A stretch of DNA of 64,000 nucleotides from Labia minor. Taxonomy: Eukaryota > Arthropoda > Insecta > Dermaptera > Spongiphoridae. This document shows, one piece after another, positions 46,613-58,827 of the stretch. A program made the position numbers and the translations under genes. A model generated the notes under the pieces. The model did not search any database. It saw only the letters and a list, made by a program, of their open reading frames with translations, and was not told the origin of the DNA. Numbering within the stretch: the stretch's first letter is position 1; each line of letters starts with the position of its first letter. The stretch lies in assembly GCA_963082975.1 (NCBI GenBank), contig OY720345.1, forward strand, positions 19,060,491 through 19,124,490, read 5' to 3'.

Positions 46613-46796
46613 ATAATATAAATTTAATTGTTTAGGTGTTTTTATACTCAAATACTATTTTTTAAAATTTTTTTTTTGAATATCAAGAGCATCTCACATT
46701 GATATAATTCTTAACTTGTGAGTGATGGATCAAGTCTCAGTAAGTTCACATAAATTTATAATATATTATTTTATTAACAAATAAATATGTTAACTA
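46613..46796. other. Short AT-rich spacer
   Basis: Between the mariner remnant and the MITE; nothing recognisable. Confidence 0.5.
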
Positions 46797-47136
46797 TAGT
46801 CCGGGAGATGAGAGTTGGTGCATGAGGGGTGTCGGCCAGAAGAAGCGGGGCTACCCCCCCCCCCCTCCTAGAGTGATTTACACTCCACCAAAGTCTTCTA
46901 CTCTCTCAAACGTTCCGGGTTATAAAAAAGTAATTTTGACAAAGATTTTTATTTTATTTATTTTTTTTTTTGAAATTAGGCATCTCATTAGTTGAGATTC
47001 ACCCACTTCTTGCAATATTTATCGAGGTTAGGTTAGGTTAGGTTGGGTTGGGTTTTGTAGGAATGGGGGGAAAGGGGGGAACTGCATGGCCGAGGGTGGG
47101 GGTCGGCTCGTCCACCAACTCTCATTTCCCGGACTA
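46797..47136. mobile_element. TA-target MITE, 340 bp, with TTAGG array inside
   Basis: Ends TAGTCCGGGAGATGAGAGTT and, in reverse, TAGTCCGGGAAATGAGAGTT are inverted for about 25 bp and then stay similar over a GTCGGCC part. TA on both sides fits a Tc1/mariner-type MITE, but CTATAG at each end makes the exact edge ambiguous by 2 bp. The interior has C- and G-runs and a stretch of three TTAGG and two TTGGG units at about 47033-47060. Confidence 0.72.
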
Positions 47137-48384
47137 TAGATAAATGAACTTACAACGAAGGTAAACAAAAAAATTAAAATTTAATTAATTAAATAAATAG
47201 CCTTGACAAATAATTAAAAACCATTTAAATTTTTTATTTTGTATATATATTGATCATATATTATTATTAGAGTGCTATATCTTATTACTAAAAACGACTA
47301 ATAAATAGCCTTATATTTTTTTCATAAATATCTTTGATTGAATTTAATAAATCGATGTATAATTGGTATTTAAAGAGTTATTCACATTACTTAGACTTAT
47401 AATTTTATCTTTTAATTTAATTTAATTTATAAGATTCTTACAGAAATAAAATTATAGTATTATTATTATTATTATTATAAATGTCAATATTTGTATATAT
47501 TTAACAGAGTAGATTGAAAGATTAATGTAATCGCTAAATATTGAAATGTAGTTTTAAACGAATCAGGCGTAACGGATCTCACCGCTTATGCCGTTAAACT
47601 TAACAGAGGAACACATTATCAATAGAAACAGCTAAGCAACTCACCAAGCAACTAATGAACGACAACAACAACAACATCAGCAACATCATCATCCACACAT
47701 ACCTATATAGTTGAATTTACAAGAACACAAGGTCATTGACAATATTTCTATTTAAGAGTAATAATCATCATCGACAATAAACGATAAATTAACGCTAAAT
47801 TAAATATCAATCATGAAAAATAATAATAAATTCTATTAAATTATATAATATATTATTGATTGATTAAAATTAAAATATTAAAACATAAAAAATAATTGTT
47901 ATTATATTAATTATATTATTATATTATTATATTATATTAAATATATAAATTAATTCATACAACCTATATCAATTTTTAAAATAATTTAGTAATTTTAATG
48001 AAACATTTATTTTTATTTAATAATTATTTTTATTAATTATGAATTGTGAGGATTAATAAGAAATAATATTTATTTGATAATATAATTTATTTTTATAATT
48101 TAACTGGCTGACCCGAAAGACTTTGCCCTGTCTTAACTATGAATAATATTAATAATATATATTTGTTTATTTTAGTCCACTTTTGTATAACCATGTATAC
48201 CACTTGTTCACCAAAAACCATTCTGTTGAAAGCTTCAACTAAAATTGATTATGAAAAATAAACGATAAACAAATAAACCATGAAAAGATAAAATAAATTG
48301 TTTTTTTAAATTATTTTCCAAACTAATTTATCAAAAATAATTAATTAATTATAGTCAAGAAAGATAAATGATAAACAAATAAAC
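47137..48384. other. AT-rich spacer
   Basis: Includes an ATT run (47458-47478) and a CAA/CAT-rich patch (about 47665-47700). I see no gene; the patch has no long open frame. Confidence 0.5.
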
Positions 48385-48850
48385 ATTGTACGAGCACTGT
48401 TCAAATAAAAAAGGTGAATCTTGAATTTTCTCAGGCTGTGCATTTTTTTTTATGTTGGTGCTATGTTTCTCATATGTTGACATTATCAGCCATTTTGGAT
48501 TAGTGGTTTGTTTTTGACAACTGAAAAAGTTAGTCACGTTTTGTGTGTTCTTCGTTTTTACTTAAAAAACAAAAAAATAAGGAATACTACAAGGAAGTTA
48601 TGCAACGTTTGCTTGGACAATTGTGGTAAACAAATCATGGATTCTACATTACGATAATGCTCACACTTTATTGTTTGTTTGTGATTTTTTGGCCAAAACC
48701 AACACCGTAATCATGCTTCAACCACCGTATTCCGGTATGGCTCCTTGCGACTTTTCTGAATTATATCCCAATTTACTGCATAATTTTTTACATTTTTTTT
48801 CTGTAAGAATCTTGTACAGAATATAAGAAATTTTATAAAAAAAAAAATTA
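48385..48850 (+). mobile_element. mariner remnant, second family
   Basis: The left part (CACTGTTCAAATAAAAAAGG at 48394) looks like a mariner inverted end. After a deletion the frame at 48626 reads NKSWILHYDNAH, FVCDFLAKTNTVIMLQPPYS and APCDFSEL, the catalytic core of an irritans-like mariner. The right end was not found. Confidence 0.65.
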
Positions 48851-49399
48851 ATAAAATCGGTAAAGCCGTTGTCAAGTGATGCGGTGACCGAGAGAAATGG
48901 GGATTTATATATATTTATATAATTTAATAGAATTCAATTTTGTTATATTTATTTCTATTTAATTTTTTAAACATCTTTATTCTGAATATCACATAATCAG
49001 TTTTTTTGAATGGGTGTAAATAATTGGATATTTAATGAATAAATAATATTTACATAATGAACAGGACAATAACAATATTCAGTAAGGATAGTCTAAAGAA
49101 TGAATGAATGACTGTTTCAGGATAATGATTAAATGAATAAAGTAATAATTAAGTTTTAATTAAAGATAATAGATTGGAATCGGTAAAAAGAATAATAAAT
49201 TATTTTAAAAAAATAAACAATTACAAGATATATTTTATATGAATTAATCGCAATTTTAAACATAAACTCTAATATAAATTATTTATTTATTTTAATTTTA
49301 TAAGCCATTTTTGTCACCATAATTGTTCTTATTTAGATTATAATTTTTTTTATAAATACTTGAAATAATAATTCACCTCTATGCTTCTCCAGACATAGT
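48851..49399. other. AT-rich spacer
   Basis: No gene or element that I can support. Confidence 0.5.
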
Positions 49400-49640
49400 T
49401 ATAGTATTAAAATGGAGAAGGTTTGGATGGGCAGTACTCGAGGTAAGAATCGAAGAGAAAAAACTGGCAAAAAACTATTTGTGGAAAGAGCGATTGTAAG
49501 CCCAAGGACCCGTTGGTCAGACAATATAGGATGGGAAGTAAGAGAGATGGGAAAAATAGTAGTGTTGGATATATATAGGTGTAGCTGAGGATAGGGACAG
49601 TTGGAGAAATTTGATTGCTGGTGCCACAAAAAATAGATAG
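49400..49640 (+). mobile_element. LINE ORF2 C-terminal fragment
   Basis: Pieces read KLFVERAIVSPRTRWSDNI, then WEVREMGK and a decayed end. This resembles the ORF2 tail (RPRTRW-D--, REMG) also found in the Helitron-borne fragment at 22900-23030, but it is a different, less deleted copy without hairpin tail. Confidence 0.55.
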
Positions 49641-49784
49641 ATGAAATAATAATAGTAATAGTAAGTTTTAAACAAAATTTTAAAAAATACACCACCTGCA
49701 TTAGATAGTAGATTAATTAATTTGTTTAATTTTAACTGAATTATGATTTATTTTTTTATTTCATTTACATTAATATACAGGAGT

Positions 49785-50470
49785 CCCAAAATGAAAGAGC
49801 AGATTTCAATTTCGTATTACAGACAAACTATGAAAGATAGAAACACATTGAGCATGTCATTGGATTAAGGAAGGTTCAAAGTTTTCACATCATACACTCA
49901 ACATGAGCCCCATGTGTTGCTAAAGGAAACATCGAAACGGTAGTTTTACAGACCATCTAACAGACTGCTAAACTCTATTGTTCTCGATGAAACAGTTTTT
50001 GGCGCCACCATGCGAATGCTAGCTGTAACTAAAAAAATCGGACTTGTGTGTTTGGTCTTTGCAAAGACCAAACATATACACACAACACACACACAAGCCC
50101 GATTTTTTATTATATTTTCGAATGCCAGCATAACCAGATGGCGCCAAAAACTTTGTTTCACGGAGAACAATAGAGTTTAGGGGGCCTGGGTAGTGCATTT
50201 CATTCCATACACGCATCAACAGGTCCCTCTTTATTGAATTGACAGCTTCAATAATTCGATTTCGCAGATCTTGAAGAGTAGCTGGGATAGGTAGAACAAA
50301 CACTGTCTCTTTTATGTATCCCCAGAGAAAAAAATCACAGGGATAAGATCTGGGGACAAGGTCTTCTTGTGCACCTCTCCCAATCCAACGTTGTGGAATG
50401 GTGTTGTTGAGATAAGACCGTACCCTTACCGCTACTGTGTCAAAACTTTGAATTTTTATATAATTATTTT
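49785..50470 (-). mobile_element. mariner-like transposase remnant with foldback
   Basis: The minus strand from about 50400 to 50210 reads DLVPRSYPCDFFLWGYIKET, then FVLPIPATLQDLRNRIIEAV and RVWNEMHY, the C-terminal part of a mariner-like DDE transposase. At about 50180 the coding match ends in a foldback (separate entry). A GAGTCCCAAAATGAAA stretch at 49791 may be the far end of the element. Confidence 0.65.
49970..50179. repeat. Foldback (large imperfect palindrome)
   Basis: Left arm 49970-50050 is the reverse complement of right arm about 50095-50179 (shared words AACTCTATTGTTCTC, TTTTTGGCGCCA, AAAAATCGG). A second, perfect 22-bp palindrome lies in the centre at 50051-50072 (core GGTCTTTGCAAAGACC). 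A CA-repeat separates it from the right arm. Confidence 0.75.
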
Positions 50471-50480
50471 CATTTCATTT

Positions 50481-50700
50481 TTACAGACCGACGATAGGAT
50501 GGGAAGGTATTGTTTTCACACCAAATTTCACATGTGAAGATTTTTACATATCTCCTCGAATCATGCACAGAAAAAAGTATTTTTAGCTTGATGTCTGTCC
50601 ATCTGTCCATTGTGTGTGTCATAGACGTGTATAATTTCAACGGCTTAACGGATTTTGATAAAATTTAATACTTTTGGTGTATATCCACAAACCTGAAGTG
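50481..50700 (+). mobile_element. H1 element, partial
   Basis: Left end and the microsatellite region of family H1 (ACCGACGATAGGATGGGAAG, then TGTCTGTCCATCTGTCC). The remainder is missing. More diverged than the other copies. Confidence 0.55.
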
Positions 50701-51765
50701 GTACTTTACAAAGTAATCATCTTTACTTTAGAAACAATCGACTTAATAACCTCTGCCATTTTATAGAGTGTCCAAAAGGCAGTGGTGATTTTTAAGCGAC
50801 CACATACATTTTTAGAAAGAAAAATAAATGAAGTCTTTTTCAAGATTAACATGATAGTGCAGGGGCATCCCAAAATTTTATTTAATATTCTACTATTTTT
50901 TGAAATTTTCTTCTAAATTTACTTATCAAAATCGTTAATGAATTATATTTATAATTGACAATGTGAAAAAGTTATTTATTTAAATTAAAAAAAAAATTAC
51001 AAATAATTTAGAAAATGCATTTTTGAAATTTCGTCATTTAACCCTTCCAATTCGATAACATCTTTTTATACTTATCATTTATTTAATATTTATAGAATTA
51101 CCAATGTATTCTAATTAGAAATATAAGTATATTTTCGAAGTCGATGATATCAAATCCCTTTGAATCATTCAAATACCACTCCTCTTTAAAAATGTTCCGA
51201 GTCAAAGAAAATAATTTGCAAAATTAAATGGAATGATGAATCACAACCAATATATTTGCATTTATAAATATTTATAATCAATATAAATATTCAAAATTCT
51301 AATCATTTGATTTTTTTATGTTATTATTATGTAGTATTATTAGTCTTTGACTTTATCCGATTTCCAAATTTCTTTTTAATTTTTAAGAATCAATTATATA
51401 ATAAATAATTCACGGATATGCTTATGTTATTCTCTGCTTACACATACAATCATACTATTCTTACATTATTGTGAAATCATTTAAATACAAACGAGTGACA
51501 GTGAGACAATGCAAGAATATTATAATATATGAAATTCCATTCTAATTATTAATTTTATAATATAATAGAATACTTTATCAATATATATATATATATATAT
51601 ATATAAATATATCAATCTTGAAATCTGAATTTAAAAAAAAAACTTTCACTTTCATTTTAACTTTCACTATACTAATATTAAGTCTATAGAAGCGAACCCA
51701 AAATAAATGAAACAGAGAAGGATGTAATTTGAAATATGTTAGAATAAAAAAAAAATTTAAAAAAA
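50701..51765. other. AT-rich spacer
   Basis: No gene. A TA run lies at 51583-51604. Nothing else recognised. Confidence 0.5.
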
Positions 51766-52142
51766 TGAGCTGTAGCCAGGCACAGAACCGACCGACAATT
51801 TAAAAATAATTAAATTATTCAGTAATTGATTAGTTCAATGTAATAAAAAATTTCCGACAATGAATATAAAATTAATACTTTGTAAACTACCACTTCCGGT
51901 TTCCGGATATAAACAAAAAATTGATGAATTCATGCAACTGATGCATTAAGTAAATATATCATATTTTATCAAAATCTGTTGTGCCGTTCTTGATATACAC
52001 GTTTGTCTATTCGCACACACAATTAACAAACGGACAGACGGACAGACATCATGCTAAAAATACTTTATTCTGTTAACAAAATGCATAATCTATGAAATTT
52101 TTTATGAAAACAATACCTTCCCTTCCTATAGTCGGTCGGTAA
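51766..52142 (-). mobile_element. H1 element, diverged and internally deleted
   Basis: Both ends are recognisable (GCTGTAGCCAGG, ACCGACCGAC; TCGGTCGGTAA at the right), as is the CCACTTCCGGTTTCCGGAT block, but the TGACGTCA core is deleted. Confidence 0.55.
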
Positions 52143-53197
52143 AAATATTCTATAAATAATAACTGACCCAGCGACTTTAGTACCACCTTAGGTAACCTAA
52201 ATGTATGGTTAATACCTGGATCAATTAGCTGTATTTAAATTTAGCGTACGGTGGGTTTACCTTCTAACGGGCGAGTAACGCTCACTTATACCCTCTCATA
52301 GTAATTCCAGTAGATAGCTATTATCTTTTGTTATCCATATTTAATTCAAAATTAGATTTTATTATATTCTTTATAAATTGGATTTTTTATTATATTTATA
52401 TATATATAATTTAATTTTTTTATTTTCGATTAATAAATCAAGTTATTAAAATAAAATAATTTTTCGTATTGACTAATGAATTCCCAATGATTTTGTTCAA
52501 AATTTATTAAGATATGCAATTAATTTGTATTTAGTTTGATCTTCATTTAATTATTATTAATATTATTAATTTCTATTTATAATTAATTTGTGCTAATAAT
52601 ATAAATTTCTTTAAATTTTTTTTTATTTTTATTTATCTTATCATATTGTATAACAAAAATTGTATGCTTGTATAAGTATATTATATATATTCATATATTT
52701 GTATGTTTTATCCTGCTAAGAATTTTATTAACAGTCACATACTAGATCATTTTTATAAAGAAACATTGATCTGTATTGGTTTCAGCCTCCTGAAAAATCA
52801 TCTTTATTAGTTTTTTCTATAATAAATATAGCATTTTGAATGATAAAATGGCGTCAGCAACGACATAAACGCTAAGTGACAATTCCCTTCTGACAAATTC
52901 TTTTTTAATTAATATTGTATTATTCATTTTTTATATTTAAAAAAATTTACTTTAATTTACAATTAAAATCAAACATTTTAATAATATTTTAGAATCAAAT
53001 TATGAAATATATAGGAATATCATTATCCCCACCCAAAAAAAAAATAAATATTCATGAAGTTAGCTACATAATATTACAATTACATATAAATGATGAATCT
53101 TTAAATATTTTTTTTTTATTTAAAGTGGCATTGTATGAACATCGGGGATCTACTAATTGAAATAATAATTAAATAATTTAGATTTTATTTTGTATAT
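52143..53197. other. AT-rich spacer
   Basis: No gene or element ends that I can support. Confidence 0.5.
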
Positions 53198-54270
53198 TGT
53201 TTCCGCATGGAACCTGAATTCAAATAAATTTGAATTCCCGCCCTCTGACTAAGTTTAAATAGTAATTAAGTTAATATTTATAAATATTAGTGTTAATTAA
53301 TTATATAGTGTAATTTAATATTTTTAAGTTAATTTCATTTATAGTTTAAATATTTAATTGTTATTGTCATAAATTCATGAGGTTGACCACCCCCCTCCCT
53401 TACTACCTACATATAAAAAGACAGGCCGAGCTCTCTGAAGCCCCGCTGCTGTTGTCCTGTCTCCCGAGTGCTATTGCCTTTGTCTGTCGCTGCTGCCTGT
53501 TGTTTTTATCTGCTCGTCCACTGCTTACTGGGGCCCCTTGGCCCACCGACGCCTTATTCGACCCGTTCGAATTTACAACTCGAACGCGGTGCTTTTGGGG
53601 TCGTCGACGAGGCTACAGATTGCAGCCGCCGGTCCTGTGCTCCAGAGTTTGTTCCGAGGGGGCAAACCCAGTGATTCCTGAAGGGGATCATCTCTACTTT
53701 TGGATGCGTCGTGGTCCATTCGACTCGAGGAGGGTCCAGAGCCAATTGATCGTTGGGTCAATTGCGAAACCAGCAGAGAAGACATCCAGGCAGCGAACGG
53801 CCGCGTAAACCCCCATTTAATTCAATTCCCGGTGGTCAGATAAGTGCACTTATGAACACTTAGAACTATATTAATTTTAGACTTAAAATTTAGATTTAAG
53901 TTGATATATAAAAATATTTAGGTGACCCTAAATATAATTAATCCATTTACATTGAACCTAATTTTAATTTAATTAAAGATAATAAAAGTTGATTATAGTT
54001 TTTATTTAGCGAGCTTTTTTCAATCCCAAATTCTTAATATATTAAACATAGACCTCTAATACAGTCCACTTAATTTTCAAGGTGCGATAGAAGAGAAGAG
54101 GTAACTATCGCAATATTATTAATTCCTCTTTTTAGCCTTCGAGCGAAATTAATATATATTAAGGATTCATCCCCTTCCATTTCCTCCCACTTTCGATTTT
54201 CAGGAACAATAGCTTTCTATTATTTTTTAGGTCTTACAAGCCTCTATAGTCGATGTATCAAGCGGATACA
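53198..54270 (+). mobile_element. Solo LTR, about 1.07 kb
   Basis: Begins TGTTTCCGC and ends GCGGATACA, so it has TG...CA ends that are also inverted repeats, and GTATAT lies directly on both sides (53192-53197, 54271-54276). Inside, a GC-rich block (about 53385-53810) follows a TATAAAAAG (53412), and an AATAAA-type signal is at about 53980. No internal coding region is attached. It is a fossil LTR; the family (Ty3 or BEL) cannot be decided. Small open frames in the GC-rich block are not read as genes. Confidence 0.7.
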
Positions 54271-54276
54271 GTATAT

Positions 54277-54878
54277 TATTTAATTTTATATTAAGTACAT
54301 ACATAAGGTAATATAATTTCAGAAGGTATATTATTATCTATACATCTATAGTAATCCTTAACCAAAACAGTCTATAAGGTACTAATTTGATTAATATAAA
54401 ACTGAAGCAATATAATTATAACAACAATATAGGATCAAATATTTTACCAAGTAAATTCCAATATATTTTATTTATTTATTTTTAATTTGTTCCATTTTAG
54501 GAAACAAATTTTTTATAAGTTATTATTAGAAAACTTATTTAAAATACTTATAATAAATAATTACAAAAATTGTATAACAATATTTGAAAAAGGGTCGAGC
54601 GATAGCTCGGTTTTTCAGGTGCTAAGATTTTTATACCTCATTTAATCCTAACAGATTAACTGATAAAAAATGTTATGGAGTTATTACCTCAAAAATACCT
54701 GGCCTCCAACAACCATATTCCTCCTTTCATTTTGAACTGCTTCTAAAAAAATATTATTATAGTTAATTACAATTCTATAAACAAAAACTTATAATTATAG
54801 TATAGTGCCAATAATAAAAACTGCGAAACTGGATTTTAATACTCGGTTCTATATAAACTATCATATATTATAATTAAA
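54277..54878. other. AT-rich spacer with Helitron-internal relic
   Basis: Around 54440-54660 the sequence matches, more diverged, the inner part of the Helitrons (word GGGTCGAGCGATAGCTCGGT, compare 21580 and the reverse at 58850). No gene. Confidence 0.45.
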
Positions 54879-55533
54879 TAAGTTGAATTGTGGCCAGGTC
54901 CGAACCGACCGATTGTTTGAATTAAATTAATTTCCAGCTACAGAAACAATTTCAAATAATTTTAATATATCTATTAATGTAATAAAAACAGATATGGATA
55001 CATAAATAATAAATATAAACATTTTTAATTTTATTTTATTTATAATATATGTATATATTTATATGTAAGACCAGGCTGTGACGTCATGAATGGCTGGAAG
55101 ACGTCATATAATTTTAAATCAAGAAAAAACTAATAAATATGATTTTTCTTGAGGATAAAACCAATACAAAGTGCATGATTCGTGGTGATATGTAAAAAAT
55201 CTCCTCATGTGAAATTTGGTGTTAAAATAACCCTTCCCTTCCTATCGTCAATCGCTAATACTACCACTTCCGGTTCCGGATTTGCACCAAAAGTTGATCA
55301 ATTCATCCCACTGATGCATTAAGTAAATATACCAAATTTCATCAAAATCCGTTCAGCCGTTCAGACTGTACACATCTATACGGACGGACAGACGGACGGA
55401 CGGACGGACAGACATCATGCTAAAAATACTTTTTTCTGTTAAGAAAATGCATGATTCGTGGAGATATGTAAAAATCTCCACATGTGAAATTTGGTGTGAA
55501 AACAATACCTCCCTTGCTATCGTCGGTCGGTAA
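54879..55533 (-). mobile_element. H1 element, 655 bp
   Basis: Complete copy of family H1 with both ends, the GGACGGACGG microsatellite (about 55380-55410) and one TGACGTCA. Similar to 1892-2544 and 21650-22317. Confidence 0.65.
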
Positions 55534-56319
55534 AAAATTATGGATCAGTTCTTTTGGGAACTATTTTTTTAGGGAAATATATATTGAGCGGGCCAAAAAA
55601 AAACCTTTTACCTATTGCTATTGAGTTATTAAGTATGTAAATTTAATGTAAAAAATACAAAATAATAAATTATTACGTTTTTACTTATTATGAATATTGA
55701 TTATGCTAGCATTGAAATCAAAAATTCAAGGGCAAGTAAAACAATAACTACACTCAAATAAGAAATTTTTTTAGGAAGTAGGATAAAAGTCTTGAACAAA
55801 CTTACAAGATTTGTTCATGATATAATGTAAAAATTCTACCATATTCAAGATAACCCCCGTAAAATCAAAATTTAAAAAAAAAATTTGAACTTTCTGATCC
55901 CATTTGATTCGGTATTCAATGATTCATTAAAAAGTTCAAAAAAGAAAGGAAGAAAATAAAACTATCAGGAAATTGTTTTTGTCGAAGCCGGATCCTTTAA
56001 AATGAAAGTTAAATTCATTCATTCTTTAAGAATTGAAATTGTAGGTGTTTAGACAGAAGAATGAAATAAAATGGATAAATAAGCGAGAGAGTGAGAGAGA
56101 GAACGACAGAATGAGATCCGTTACTATTTTTTTTTTTTTTTACTTTTTTAATATTGCTGTGAATTAGTTGTGAGTAAGTTGAACAAATAACAAAATAGTT
56201 GATTTATACATTCATATTCTAATGTATACCGTGTGACTGACTTTTTGTACTACATTTAATAAATTTTAATTTATCTATTTTTTTCTTTTTACTTTTCGTC
56301 TATAATTCATAAATAGAAA
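55534..56319. other. AT-rich spacer
   Basis: A GAGA-rich patch (56087-56105) is the only notable feature. No gene. Confidence 0.5.
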
Positions 56320-57178
56320 ACATCTGGATTGTCTCCACATGATTATCTCGCAAATTTGAATTGGATTAATTAACATATTATATATTTAAATTATAAATTA
56401 ATTATAATTAAATTGGATTAATTAATTAATTTTAAAAAATTAATTGAATTATTATTAAACCAGCGCGTGTTTGTCTCTTTGTTGATGGCACCTCGTCACG
56501 TGCTGGTGCGTGATTGCCAGTCTACGTGTTAAAAAATTATTTCCGGTACTTGCAGCGATTCAATTAAGCTTATAATCCATACCAGCTGGTCAGAGCGCCT
56601 TCGGCGCTCTTCACAGCTGGACGGGGGCTCCGCCCCCTGTACCCCCGAGTGGTACATCGTATTTGGTTAAAAGTAGTAAAAGGTTTTCATCCATTTTGTT
56701 TCAATCATTATATTACATAAAACATTCATTTCTTTTTGTGTTCTTATTTAAAATATATTTTAATTTAATCAGTAAATTAATTGTATATATTATTATTGTA
56801 TATGTTATATCTATCTATTTATATAACTCAAAGATACTCGAAAGTTCTTGGCTACATTTCTCCAAATGTCCCTATCCTGAGCCCTTGTCCCATCTCTCTT
56901 ACGTCCCTTCCTATGCGTCCATGGTCTTTACTGCATGATAACAGGCGTTTCCCGATTGATACCTCCATTTAAATTCTTCTCAAATATTATTATCCTTCGT
57001 GATTACATTCAATTTTTCTACATATTCAAATTTTATATTTTCTATATTAATTAATACTGTTCCTCTTTGTCACTAAATATTTTTTCTTATCACTATTAAT
57101 TTCAAACCTCCATTAATTTTTCCTCGCCATTCAAATAATAACATACAAACAGAAAAGTAGGCGTGTTGATATAAAATA

Positions 57179-58827
57179 CACTTGCGTGCAGCTAAATCGA
57201 CTCAACCCAAAAGCGCGCAAACAAAGTCTTATTTTTTTGAAATGGCTAAGCCAATATTTATAAAATGTATATATTTTTAAAGCTTATTTATTTAGCTTTA
57301 CGTTGATATCAATATCAAGTAAATCGGTTGATTACTTTTTAAATTATTTTATTTGAATGACAATGAAAGTGAAAAACGATGTTAAGGAAAGGAAAAGTAG
57401 GAATGTTAAAAATTTAAATAAAACAATAATTTTAATCATAATAAAGAAAATTTATTTTCTTAATAATTGGTGTTCCCCCCTCTAGCTTTAATGACAGCCC
57501 TCATGCGATCCCGCATCGACCTTATAAGATTTTTTATAAAATCTTGGGGGATGTTCTCCCATTCTTCTAACAAAGCTCTTTGGAGCTCAACAATGGTCGA
57601 AGGTGCGGGATTTCTTGATCGTACCCTTTGTTTGAGGTGGACCCACATATGCTCTATTGGATTCATGTCCGGGCTGAGCGCTGGCCACTTCATGGTCTCG
57701 ATACCAACTTCAGTCAAGTATTTCCGAGTGGCCACCGCAGTGTGGCTCCTGGCATTATCATGCATCAATAAAAAATTTTCGCCAATGAATCCGGCGTAGG
57801 GAACAACATGATGCACGAGAATGTCCGCAATATATCGGTCAGCTGTTAGACCCCCTCCACGGCCTCCGCCAGGCACAAAAACAATGTCTGTTTTTCCGTC
57901 CAAGGAAATGCCACCCCAAATCATGCAAGAACCACCACCATAAGAGACTGTTTCAGAGAAACAGCATTGGGAAAATCGCTCACCCGGACGCCTGTACACT
58001 CGACTTCTCCTATCACTATCATAAAGGCACACTCTACACTCATCAGTGAATAGAACTGCCCTCCATTGGTCGATACTCCAATTGAGATGCTCTCGAGCAA
58101 ATTGAAGTCGAGCTACACGGTGGGTTGTGGTTAATTTCGGGCCAGTGGCAGGTCTTTTGCAAGTGAGGTTGGCTTCCTTCAAGCGTCTTCTCACTGTCCA
58201 CTGACTGACAGCCACACCTCGAACTTCTCTCAGCTGCTGCTGAAGACTTACGGCAGTGAGATGGCGATTTCGGAGAGACGTCGTAACGATAAAACGGTCA
58301 TCTCTCGCAGACGTTGACCGACGGCAGCGGGTATTTGGTCTCCGAGTAAAGCCACCAGTTTGCTGAAATCTCCTGTAGATCCTTGAGACAGCAGACTGAC
58401 TTAAGTTCAACAGACGAGCGACTTCTCTTTGGCAATGACCCTGTTTTATCAAAACAACAACTTGAGAGGCAACCTCTGGTTTTGTATCCATGATTTTCTG
58501 ATAAAAATGGTTGTCAATTTGTGTAAATTTAATCCAAAAAACATATGAAATGCGATTAATAAGAATAATTGGTTGTATGGAATTTTATAAGGCAATTGTA
58601 AATAAGCATTAGCGGCAGCTAGGAACAACATTTTTTCCAGTTCAGTCATTCAGATCAAATAATTTAAAAAGTAATCAACCAATTTACTTGATATTGATAT
58701 CAATGTAAAGCTAAATTAATAAGCTTTTAAAATATATACATTTTATAAATATCGGCTTAGCCATTTCAAAAAAATAAGACTTTGTATTCGCGCTTTTGGG
58801 TTGAGTCGATTTAGCTGCACGCAAGTG
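57179..58827 (-). mobile_element. Tc1-type transposon, complete, 1649 bp
   Basis: Inverted ends CACTTGCGTGCAGCTAAATC at both sides extend for about 183 bp (57179-57361 and 58645-58827) with only about ten mismatches, and TA flanks each end (57177-57178, 58828-58829). One uninterrupted transposase gene lies between them. Long inverted ends with the same words near the inner edge suggest an IR/DR-type arrangement as in Tc3/Bari-like elements (inferred). Ends and gene look whole, so the insertion is recent. Confidence 0.92.
57460..58491 (-). CDS. Tc1-type transposase, DD34E, intact frame
   Basis: 343 aa, the usual length. It cuts and pastes the element at TA sites. The N-terminus has two helix-turn-helix parts (QREVARLLNLSQSAVSRIYR, residues about 20-40, and a second one around VSQWTVRRRLKEANL). 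The catalytic triad is visible: FTDEC (Asp about 151), LMHDNARSHTA (second Asp) and SPDMNPIEHMW (Glu, exactly 34 residues after the second Asp). The GGRGGG stretch, typical of Tc1 transposases, is present. No stop or frame change. GC content is clearly higher than in the surrounding DNA, as expected for a recently arrived element. Activity is untested. Confidence 0.93.
   Translation of the reverse strand: MDTKPEVASQVVVLIKQGHCQREVARLLNLSQSAVSRIYRRFQQTGGFTRRPNTRCRRSTSARDDRFIVTTSLRNRHLTAVSLQQQLREVRGVAVSQWTVRRRLKEANLTCKRPATGPKLTTTHRVARLQFAREHLNWSIDQWRAVLFTDECRVCLYDSDRRSRVYRRPGERFSQCCFSETVSYGGGSCMIWGGISLDGKTDIVFVPGGGRGGGLTADRYIADILVHHVVPYAGFIGENFLLMHDNARSHTAVATRKYLTEVGIETMKWPALSPDMNPIEHMWVHLKQRVRSRNPAPSTIVELQRALLEEWENIPQDFIKNLIRSMRDRMRAVIKARGGNTNY

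Noticed and set aside
47660-47710. CAA/CAT-rich patch as possible coding poly-Gln/His
   Set aside because: No long open frame and no splice context; low-complexity DNA.
53377-53808. 143-codon plus-strand frame in a GC-rich island
   Set aside because: It lies in the LTR downstream of the TATA box; several overlapping frames on both strands are equally open because of GC richness. Read as LTR, not gene.
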